Below, in pieces: positions 48,367 to 60,300 of a stretch of 64,000 nt of DNA. This DNA is from Saxidomus purpurata (taxonomy: Eukaryota > Mollusca > Bivalvia > Venerida > Veneridae). The notes below the pieces were generated by a model that saw nothing but the letters and a program-made list of their open reading frames with translations, was not told the origin of the DNA and ran no database searches. The stretch's first letter is position 1, and every line of letters begins with the position of its first letter. A program made the translations under genes and the position numbers. Location: positions 32,172,785 to 32,236,784 of the forward strand of contig JAFMSR010000012.1 in assembly GCA_022818135.1 (NCBI GenBank), read 5' to 3'.

Positions 48367-51300
48367 TTACAGTTACAGGAATTTTTCAAAAACAAAATAG
48401 ATTATTTTGCTGGTAGATATTAGGGCACACCAACATGTGTCATTACTTGATTTAAAACATGCCTAGACTTATTGAACATTGAATGGTTAACAGGGGCTGC
48501 AGTTAAACTGCTGATTTTATCGATAATAAAGCCAAACTTATAAAGTGATATTCAAAGATCATTATTTTGTGGGGTGCGCTTAAGTAAGTACCTTCATAAG
48601 TCTTTGACCATCCTCATTTAGATGGACACCAACACCAAACTCATCTCTGCGTATTTGGTTGACTATATCTTCACATGTAGATATCAAGGCTTCTTCTGAT
48701 TTGTCAGCTATAGCCATGTCCTCTGTACCTTCAGCATCTGTAGAAGTATGACAGAAGCTTCTGATTCAATAATCGGACATTTTAATCAAGGTTTAATTTA
48801 CATTCTGTATTAGGATATTTCATTATTCTTGGTTCCAGCAAAAAATGTTTTCGAATCTTGGCAATATGTTAATGAGTTTTTACAGTAGTGCTATTCATGC
48901 CTCAAAATCTTTCAATGCAGCTGGCCATTATTCCTCTCATTAGTGTGTTGTTTCAATAAATAAATAAATCAATAAATCAATAAATAAACAAATGTATCTG
49001 ATAGGTAGTTCCATCTATAGATATTCATTGAGGAATCAACTTTCATTCACCCCATTCAATTATTTAATCCTCACTAGAAGCAGACACACCAAACTACACA
49101 GAAAAACACTAAAAACTTTGTAAACAAAAACTGAAATTTACTATCAGCTGAGGCAATATCTCCAGTCTCCTCCGCATTTGCTGAACTATTTGTTTCTTCT
49201 TCATGTTTGGCATCTTCACCATCACATCCCTCTAGTATCTCATCCACATCTTCTGTATCGGATTCAGCTGTCTCCTCAGACTCTTCCTCGTCCTGCACAA
49301 ATATACAGTTACACCTGAAACCCCTTAATCACTGAAATGAACTTGCCCATGTTTTATTTGGACAGTCCCATTAGTTGTTCAAAGGGGTGAACACTGAAAA
49401 TTCACCTACCCAATAGTAGTAAATATATATCATCATCATATTTCAAGGCTCCCGCTAGTGTCATATTTAGGGAGAAGTGATATTTCCCTGAGCTGAAATT
49501 AGGGAGAAGTGAGGCTACTTTAGGGAGAAGTGAGGCTACTTTAGGGAGAAGTGAAAGAATCCAGATGTGTACAGCATTCTGTAAATTGCTCATCACTGTG
49601 TACACCCTCTTATTCTTATTTTATAACTCCTTTCACCCCCATTCCCCCTCTGCCTTCTGTGGGTTCTAAATTTTCTTTTAGACTGAGTTTCATTACACGG
49701 TAATCTGCGTATCTGAAGTAAAATTTCAAGGGTTTCTAGGTTACTTTGTTTACCATTATAAATGAATATTTTCACGACTGCTACAATGGGCCAAGCCACT
49801 CAATGTTGTATGATTCACAAAAACAATACAAAACCAAAAAGATTACTCAATATAAGACTACAGTACAAAGAGTTAATCAATGCAATGTACATACGAAAGA
49901 CGTACTTAATAATACAAGTATCGATATTACAAATATTAACTAAAATGGAGGGACAGCATATGGTATAATTATATTTTCATTGTATTTTTACCTGGTCTTC
50001 ATTTTCAAAGAAGTCTTCCGCCTCACTTGTCTCAATCTGTACTCCTGCAGCAGGAGGCTGACACTTCTGTTGTATCACATCTGTCCACTCCTGTACTCCC
50101 AGCAAACATCCTAACTTCATCATCTTATTCAGTTCTTCTGCAGTTTGGCAAAGCTGTATTAACAGTTGCTTGGATTTGCTTGATCCAACAACTTGCCCTA
50201 GAGGCTCCAGGAATAGCTGATTGGCGACATCGACACAAATATTGGTGGGAATACGAAGTAAGCACTGCAGGACAAATATGGCTGCGGCGTGTGTTTCAGC
50301 CAGGTAAGCTGTGATCAAGGTGAGAAAACATTTCATTGTAAATTTAAAAGAATAAATATTCAAACTCATAACCTAGAAAGTTTAAGTGAAAATTTATGAG
50401 CATGTTAAAACTTTTAACAAGAAACGCAAGAATCATCATAATAAGATCTGCTCTTCTTTCCTCAGGTGAACTTGTACCTGCAAGGGGTGAAGTTATAAGA
50501 TAAATGCTAACATTCAGGATTAGTTATCAAACCAGCTTGTTTTTAACTCTTCCCATACTTTGCCTTTTCAACCAGTACAAAACCCTGAAGTCTGATTATG
50601 ACGTCCACTCTGTAAATTTTCATAAAGCACCCCTTGAGCAATAAATGGTGCTTTCCAAATTGAAATACAGACAAGTTCATTTTAGAAATTTAGGGGGCAA
50701 GGTTAAAATTACTTACAATTGGCTGTATTGGTTGGTTCAGCAGCATGCATCTGTAGGAGAGTAGTTTTAATATGTCCAGACAGAAGAGCTAGAGGCATGT
50801 TCTCCACACCCTTGTATGCTATCACCATGGATACAATGTGACCAGCTGTAGCCAAGACATCACCATTCTTAACTGCTGTAGCAACAAAATCTGGAGATGT
50901 GTCGGAAACAATCTTAACAAGTTCACCAGGCTTTAACTCCAAAGCCAAAAAATCAAGTGACACCAGCTTTCCACCTGTAAAAAGATAACTTGATATATAT
51001 GCTACATTTCTTTCCGACAGTTGTTTCAACAAGTATTTTTTGATAAGTTGATTTAAAAACATGAGGGCCAAGATGGCCGTTTATCGCTCACCTGAGACCT
51101 CTAGTGTTTTAACAAAGTTTTTCTTCGATTTGACTGTGACTCCATGCTCAGGTGAGCTAACAAGAGGGCCAAGATGGCCCAATATTGTCAGTCAGATTTT
51201 CAAAAATGTATAGGACTATATTAAACAGGTGTATATGTAATATACATGTTTTAAGAAAAAATGTTTCATGTGTTTACTATTACATTTTTTACATGTACCT

Positions 51301-54300
51301 TCTATTGTTTTGGTTGTAACACCTCCATACTTCTGAACAAAGTCTTTCAGCTTTCCAAGTTCTGGTTCAAAAACAAGACTCCACTGGCTCCACTCTGCAA
51401 GATTCTCTAACAAAGGGCAGTTATGGAGACAGAATTTAGCAGCTTCTTTTGTCTGGTGTCCAAGAATCCCCACTTTTGAATTTGAAACTGATGATACCCT
51501 ACAGAAATCATAAATAAATGAGTTTAAATGATTCAAAACTATGAAATTATCAATTTTCACAACTTCAAGGTCAATTTTTCAAGATAACTTTTTGTTTTCA
51601 TTTAACAAAACATATTTCAAAATGTTTAAACAGGTTTTAAGTTTAAATTATGCAAAAATGAAGCACAATTTAAATCTTGTCTTAAAAATTTAAAACAGTA
51701 AAAGTTATAATGCTTGTTGGAGCCTTGGGAAGCTCAGGTGTGCCATGCAATGTTTCAACTCAATCCTGAATCAATCCTGGTATACTCAGTCATTGTAACA
51801 GTATTTTGATACATGTTTCTTAAAACAAAGTCTTGCAGCATCACTTCTATAGTAGAGGCATGACATGGTACTTCTACATAGCTTTTATGGTAATGTCGTT
51901 GAGTGACCTCGTAACAAACTGATGGTCTTAAGTTCAAATCCTGCATGACGCAAATGCTTTTTCATGGTATTATTTCAACGAAGAAAAGATACCTTGCTGA
52001 ATGGAGATATGCTGATTCATAGTACACCAGTAAATCCTCCAAACATGTATTTTCCATGTTTATCTGCATAACTAAGCAGTCGTGTCACGTTCCCATGACC
52101 AAGGTGCCGCACCTCTTTCACACCATACTGTCTACACAGGGCCTCTTCTATTTGATCAGCCTAAAATGCATTTGATTCATTAGAATCGTTTGTTGTCAAA
52201 GAAAGAATTTATGCTATATAGTGCCAATCATGCCATGAAAGGAATCTTTCAACAGACTATGCTTTCAATTTTTTATTTTCATTTTGGAAAACTTTACCGG
52301 ACTGGAAGACTAATGTTTTAAAGACAAGAACATCAAAATACCAAGTACATGTAGTACTTTCTATAATTTATGCAGATTAGAAATCTCTCCAATATGAAAC
52401 ACGTGTTCTGCTGTACAATATAAAGGCAATACACAATTCAAGTCAGTTCCAACTTCGGGAGTATAAGCCCCTCTATATGCCACAAAGTTTAAGTTCCACA
52501 ACAGAATACCAGCAGAGAGGGCTTGGAATCGGCACACCACAAAAATGTCTGCTAAAAGTACAGACAACAAGAGGGCCATAATGGCCCTTTATCGCTCACC
52601 CAAGGACATTTGGACTGAAAATGTTACCTCTAGAGTGTAAACAAGGCTTTTCCATATTTGAGCTGTGTGACCTAGTTTTGACCCCAGATGACCAATATTC
52701 GATCATGAGCTAGAAATCATCGAAACAACCTTTCTGACAAATTTCCAGGATATTTGGGCTGAAAATGTTACCTCTAGAGTATTAACAAGGTTTTTTCCAT
52801 ATTTGGGCTCTGTGACCTAGTTTTTGACCCCAGATGACCCATATCCGAACTTGAGCTAGAAATCATCGAAACAACCTTTCTGACAAATTTCCAGGATATT
52901 TGGGCTGAAAATGTTACCTCTAGAGTGTTAACAAGGTTTTTCCATATTTGGGCTGTGTGACCTAGTTTTTGACCCCAGATGACCCATATTGAAACTTGAG
53001 CTAGAAATCATAGAAACAACCTTTCTGACAAATTTCCAGGATATTTGGGCTGAAAATGTACCTCTAGAGTGTTAACAAGGTTTTTCCATATTTGGGCTGT
53101 GTGACCTAGTTTTTGACCCCAGATGACTCATATTCGAACTTGAGCTAGAAATCATCGAAACAACCTTTCTGACAAATTTCCAGGATATCTGGGCTGAAAA
53201 TGTAACATCTAGAGTGTTAACAAGGTTTTTCCATATTTGGGCTCTGTGACCTAGTTTTTGACAACAGTAGCCTCTAGAGCCTTAACAAGATTTTTCTATT
53301 TTTGGGTCATGTGACCTAGTTTTTCATCCGAGATGACCCATATTCGAACTCGTCCGAGTAATTACTGGGACAAACATCCTGACCAAGTTTCCTGACAATT
53401 GAGGCAAAAATGTGACCACTAGAGTGTTAACGAACTGGACGGACGACGGACGACAGACGACGGACATTCATCGATCCTAATAGCTCACCCTCAGCCTACA
53501 GCTCAGGTGAGCTAAAAAGCAATCCTGGAAGTTTGTCTGTATCACTCTAAATGTCACATGTGTACATACAGAGAGTGATCAATGAACGCTGTATCTACCT
53601 GCATGCCCTCAGCAGGTAATTGTATGATATATCCTACCTTTAGAAACATGCATAAACAACAAATACAAACCTGAGTACTTTCTTGTTGTCTACACTGTTT
53701 TATGAATTCTAAAAGATCCATCTGACTTGGCTTGAACGACAAGTCAGCATCACCACCTCCTCCTGAGCCAGATCCCAGGGTCAAGCCACCACCTTCCTCT
53801 AACATCTGTTTGAACAAATTATAGACAAAAATAACATGAAACATTCAATAGAAATCATTTTATCTGTAAAACATCCTTATGTGGATACTGAAATAGTTTT
53901 TAACCTGTTTATTACACTCTTTTTTTAATACAGTAAAAAAGTCAACATTGTAGTATACATTTGTATCAAAGTTTCATTTTCAGTAACAAAAATGTTCAAT
54001 GTACAAAACAAATATATCACTGAAACTTAACATTTTTATTTACATGCATACTAATTTATTTATTCTCAATTGCAAAACAAGTTCTTATGAGTTATATTAA
54101 TCACTCTCGAGACTCAATCTAAATGGAATCAACATCAAAGAGATAGAGGCAATGTGGAATTATTTGGGTCTTGCCTACGGATACTACCGACATGGCTATG
54201 GTAGGGATAAATCCACGGGCCCTCAATTCTGAGGCAAACGTGCTACCACTGTGCCACTGTAACAGAAACTTAACACATAATGTACATGTAGTACCTGTTT

Positions 54301-57300
54301 TGTTTCTGCAAGAAGGAATTCCAGGAATCTTCCATATCCCATCATACTGAATGTAGAGAATTCAAACTCTTCCAGCAGTCTCTCTTCTATACGTTCCAGA
54401 TGTACAAGACTAAGAGTTCCCGCATTCAGACATCTCTCGATGTATTTCTTCAATGAGCCAACCAATGCATCTATGTACAAACAGATCCAAATAATTATTT
54501 ATTTTTAGAATTTACTCCTTGTGTCAAAATATCCGGTAAATTTCAGGTCATATGTCTGCTTTCTTCTGCACCTTTTTTTCAACAATAGTTCCTATGTGTA
54601 ATCATTGTTAGTTTGTATTTCCCATATTTCTACCTACAACAAAACACTACTCCCTAGGTAACAAGAAAATGTTTTTTATTTGAGACAAGTGCACTGCTTT
54701 CCCTATGCCAGTCACCAACTGCAAGGCTGTATTTCTTTTTAACAGGCAATTCAATAGATTTAGCTAGATTGTGAAGGTAGTTATTCAAAATGAGATAAAT
54801 CACTTTTTGACAGTCTTGTAACACCATAGGTGATGGAACCTATCACGAAATTGAGAAAGAGCCTGTTATTTACACATAGTTCCTATTTACAGCTGTGAGA
54901 GTATTCTGAGGCAACGTGGCATTGCATGCTTTGAGGAAGGACACATCTCACCTAATGTTCTGATCTAATCTAGAGTCCCTATGCATTGTGAAAGGAACAC
55001 AATATCCACCACACACCTGTAGCTTTCAAGGTCACAGAAGTGGGTTTTAGTCAAGGTTTGAAAGTAATGGACAGATAAGGTCATGGTTAGATATATTGGT
55101 ATATTTAAATCACCACTGATACCTTTTCTTGGTGGGGGTTTCTGTTGTGTCTGTACTTCATTCTCATCATCACTCGCATCCTCTTCTGGTGTAAACAGTT
55201 CCTTCACAGTCTCTTCAACATCTGTACTTGACATACATATGGCAAGGTGAAGAATGTCCTTCCCTAAATCATCCTGCTTCATAACAGAGAGGAAGTCCTG
55301 AAAATCCACACAAATAGTTCTATAGTCCATTCTCCACAAACGACAACTCCCTAGAGCAACAACTGCACACAAAAAAAGACACACAATTTCTTTCCCATTG
55401 AATCAATTATATAAGGATTCTCTCTCTACAACAAACACATTTCTGTGATCACTCCTGACAGTTTGTACAGTATTTGCATTTAAAGACACTGTGTAAACAG
55501 TCCCTTGGATAAACAGTCACTCACTACCAGAAAGTCATATTTTAACTGAAGCTCCTGTGGTTGTAATATTTTCCAAACTCAGAGTGTTTATACAGTTATG
55601 ATTTCCTAAAATACTGACATCTCCATCTGTGATGCATTTTAAACCATAGTTGTCAAAAAATGGTTCAAAATTTTCCCAAGACTTTCTGCATCTCATCTAA
55701 GTTATGTCTGTATTTGATTTAAAACTTTTTACTGTGTTTTGTATAAAAACCAGACAGCGACTCATGAAAATGTAACAAATGGTGAAAACCTACATCCAAT
55801 ACGATTTTCTGGAAATAAGCGAGACAATATAAGTACATTTCAACAAGTAATTAGTGGACATATAAGTCAAGCAGTACCTGCCTTGAGCAATTACTGTTGC
55901 TCATTTTTATGTTAAATACACCTGAACAAAACAGCTACTTGACTTAAGTGGCCACTTTTGATGTATTATACAGTATACTTTTGCCAGCTAATTAAGTTTA
56001 ACTGTGCTTCAGTGGTTACCTCTACAGCCTTTTTGAACTTTGTAGTCTTTTTGTGTCGTCCGTCTACCTGTGTTACCATGTGGAGTATATTAAACTTCTC
56101 AATAATCTCCTTGATGGCTATAGCTGGTTTCATCTTGAGGTAATGTTTTCTGATCTCCATGCCTTCACCTTCTCCAGTCTGCAGGATACATATCCTAAAC
56201 TTTCTGAAAACATATATGTAGTTTTCAGGTTACTTATTATCTTCCTCATCCATTTTCTGTTGAACAGATATTTTACACATAAACATTCTATTTACAGGAA
56301 CAAATTAGTGCTATTTTGTGAAACCCTGCATTTTGACCACAGTAGAAAATCTGAGGTACCTACATTTTTCAATATACGGCTATTTTATTAACTGTTTCAA
56401 ACAAAAATATAATTCTGCATATGACATAAATTCTTTTTTATTGTTTTAATAGTTGAGGCCTTCTGCCCTAACAAAATTGTATTTTCTATCTGTTTGCTAT
56501 AAACATTTTCAAATATCAAATCAAAAACAACATGGCAAAGGAGTACAAAGTCAGTACAAGAAGTACTGTACCTTCTAGTTGTTTCATCACATTTTTTTAA
56601 TTGTTTAAAATCTAGGAATGTGATAGAGGAGCAATGGTATTTACTGAATGATATGTTATAGAAAAAAAAGCAATTTTATTTATTGAGAATTAATTACAGT
56701 TCAAACTTTGTACCTTAGTTATAAAATCACCACGGAAATTCTGAATTTCATTAAAACAGCTTTAAATTCAAAGAAAGAATTAATTACAGTTCAAACTTTA
56801 AAGACACAGACCTTCCTAGCTTTAAAGTTAAAGTAGCTGAAAGATTCGAAACCCAGCCGTAAAAAAATAAATTCTTGAAACTCAAACCAGAAAAAGAAAA
56901 AAATGGATATATGAGACTGGTTCCAGAAAAACTTGTATAACTTTAAAATATCAATATACAGTCTTAACCTGAATGCTTCCCCAATTTCTGCCCTGAGTTC
57001 ATCCTCAAAGTGTTGTTTGATAGCCCTATGCTTGCTCCCTGTATCTCTCTGTGCTTTCTTTAATACCTGAAATAGTCGTTGGTTTTCAACATTTCATTAA
57101 AAAATATAACAAGTTAATAAATCTGTAATTATTAATTTACAGAAGTGTCATACTTGATATCATATTAAAATATTTTTCTTTTTCATGTTAGCATTTTCAT
57201 AAAACAGGATTCTTTGATAGATGCATCTAGCAAAGATTCTTGGTGTATAAAAAAGAGAGATTCTGACATAAACAAGTTATGGTAGCCATAAAAATGTATT

Positions 57301-60300
57301 GTAGGAAGTATCTCTTGCTGAATTTGAAGTCCTTTAAAAGAACCCTTTATAAAATACATACATGTACATACATATACATAAAAACATTATTTTGAAAAAC
57401 AACAACTGTACAATATATTATTAAAAGACTATTTGACAAGATCATGACTTACCCCAACTGCAAGAGCCAGTGATCGTATCCTCACACCAAGCATGTAGGC
57501 ATTTTCAGCACCATATTTTTCAACCAAGTAGTCCATAAACGGTTCAAGTTCCAGCTTCTTTGACCAGAGACTATTTTTCGTCAGATAGTTATGGAAGTGG
57601 TCGAGTATGTCCATAGTTGTAATCTCTGGGATCTCCATCTGGTCGGGCGGAAAGCGGAACTGTTGGTACACAACTGGAAAGCGTTGTAGTGGTCCCGTAT
57701 TGAGCAAAGAGAAGTTGCCACCTTCCGGTCCATAATCCAGTAAAGCCTCTTTTAATTCATGGAGAGTACAAATTGAGCGAGTTTTAACAAATGCATGGAT
57801 GTAGACATTAATCTTACTAATCAACCTGTTCAATTCATTCACACACTCAATCTGATCTACAAACCGAAATCCAAGGTCTTGAATTCTATAGCAATTAAAT
57901 CTCTGACAAATAAGCTTTTCAACTCTTTCTTGAGTTACAAATAAGTTAACCTCAGCAAGTATTTCAATACATTCTTTTGCTATAGTAGCAACCTGTTCTT
58001 TAGGTGGTTTTCTCCCTCTTGGTACATAAACTGGTGTTATAGCTATGTTTTTTGTTTCAAATACATCTTTCTCAATAGCTTTCACCATTACATCTTTGAT
58101 GTCACCTCTGAAAGGCTGATCAACAGTAACTGGCTGATGTTGAATGCTTGCAAGAAGCGGGCTTGCTTGATTATTTACTGGCATTCCATACTGATTCCTG
58201 ATTGTGGAATATGTTCTACTCTGGTCAATGTTTTCAGCTGAAATGCCAGTCTGATTTCCAGTTTGTGCAACTGCTGCTGGACTTCCCCATAATGACATCG
58301 GGCTTTCACTTATTGGTGACCACTGCAAACCAAACAGGCTACTCTGTGATACTTGCCCTTCTGCTGAGCTTGAGGTAGATGCTATAACCTCAGTGACATT
58401 TGTACTACATTTTGGTGCATCAGTTGTGACATCTAACAATGGACTAGGAGCACTTTGCTGCTTTCTTTTAGGTTCCACCTGTCTTGTTAAAGATGGAAAA
58501 TCACTATCAGTTAAGGCTACACTTTCCTTTGAATTTTTCTCAGGCAATAAAAACACCTTCTGATTTTTTTTGTTTATACCTATGGTATCTGACAACATTT
58601 CGAAAACATGACCCATTTTGGAAACACCATAATCTGCTGGTGAAACTGCCTTCCTCGTCTTTTGCTGAACATAATTCCAAAGGTTTGGTTTTGTAACATT
58701 GCCACCATGTGTCTTCAGGATATCAATCACAGTCTTCTCCAAACTTGCCAAGTTGGACTGTATTTTTTCTTCAATTTCTGGATTCATCGTTCCTGAAGAA
58801 AAGAAACATTTACATACAGGTATTTACACTAACCCTGCTCATGGCAAGTGATTCTGCATGTAGCTGGATAACATTCAGCACAGTTAACTATTTTCAGTTA
58901 GTACTTTTAATTTCACTGAGGACGGTACTGTCTAGGGGTGTAACGATGTATCAAGATTCAGGAGTATGATGAGATAGAGTATGATACAACATGTACATGT
59001 ATCTATTATATGATGCGATACAGCACCTACCCTCATCTTGAAAGTTAACTCAACTCATAAAGTACATGTAGACTGGACTTAAATGGTATTCGACTTTGAA
59101 TTTCAATGAAAAGAATATCACACAGAGATTGAAAATGTGCTAAAGGTTTTGCACTGTTTTTACTATCAGAATTAACAGATGGAATCCCAGATTATAGTGT
59201 CCTGTACAAATTACAGTCTGTGTGGGCTTTATTAGTTTAACTTATTCATATTTAAATGCAATCACTGCCACCTTCATTGACAGAATCAACTCATGTGAGT
59301 AAATTTATTAAGAACTTACCTCGATTCATTTGTGTAAAATTCCTAAATCTTTTTGTTTCTTGGTGGCTTTCTTCAACATTTGACCTTTTGGTACCCTAAA
59401 ATAAACACACATGTGTTAAGTCAAGTATTTTATTATTCTGCTGTTACCATGGCTATAAAATGAACTATAGTAACATTACTAGGGCTTACACAAGTTTAAG
59501 TTCTCTGTGAACTTTTTAAGTCTCTGCTGTTACCATGGCTACAAAATGAACTATAGTAACATTACTAGGGCTTACACAAGTTTAAGTTCTCTGTGAACTT
59601 TAGAGTTTGATCACTCTTACTGTACATACATTGTACAGTAATCTCCATGTATATCTCCAGACATATAAAATTCCAGAAATAAGGAAGAAGATTTTTAATG
59701 AACTTTCCTCACAGACCTTGAAAATGTTAAATATGAGTCGGAAGGACTAGAATTTTATTTTTTTAAACACATGTCTTCCCCATGTTCCCCTCCCTCCTTA
59801 AGAAAAACTTGCAAGGCAAAAGTAACTTCTAATTTTAATAGGCACAATCGCACTTCATACTGATGTTTTCAACAAAGTTTGATTAAAATCTAACATGAAG
59901 GGGATTTGGAGATGAAGACTCAAGAGCAGATGAGAGTTCGCTTTCATTTTTTAGATCTATGTGTACTCTGATCCCTAATTGCTGAAAAAAAATCCCAAAA
60001 GGAGTTTTGGAGATGAAGAGAAGACAATATCTTTCAATATCAGGCCCCTGTAACCTTGACTTTTGACTATAATAATGGCCCCATATTACTAAACTTACAA
60101 TAAGACTTCATACTGATACTTCCCACCAAGTATGATGAAAAGTCAGCAAGGGGTATGTACATGAAGAGCATCAAGATTTTTTTGCACTTCAGGCCACTGT
60201 GACCATGACTTTTGACTATATGACCACAAATTGTTATATGCTTAACTACATTTGAATTTTCATACTGATGCTTTACTTCCCACCAAGTTTGATAAAAATC

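Larger units (their letters stand above)
45911..51498 (-). other. NO VEIN-like gene, exons 10-17: acidic linker and GHKL ATPase
   Basis: Exons: 51299-51498, 50717-50974, 49992-50308, 49142-49292, 48592-48737, 47577-47856, 46945-47101, 46346-46484, 45911-46126 (nine segments, the last one following the ATPase core). Two are strongly acidic (end of 49992-50308; 49142-49292 with DEEESEETAESDTEDVDE). Exon 47577-47856 has the N box of GHKL ATPases, ELVQNADDNSY, then ENDGIYVFNNELGF and GRSTKGKHKFGYIG. The following exon completes the ATP-lid glycine motif with QKGIGFKSVF, and an intron sits inside that motif. Asn and Asp of the N box are present, so ATP binding looks possible. Confidence 0.8.

Noticed and set aside
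48174..48416. Plus-strand frame with a poly-proline stretch
   Set aside because: The prolines are a 64-base C run inside an intron of the minus-strand gene.
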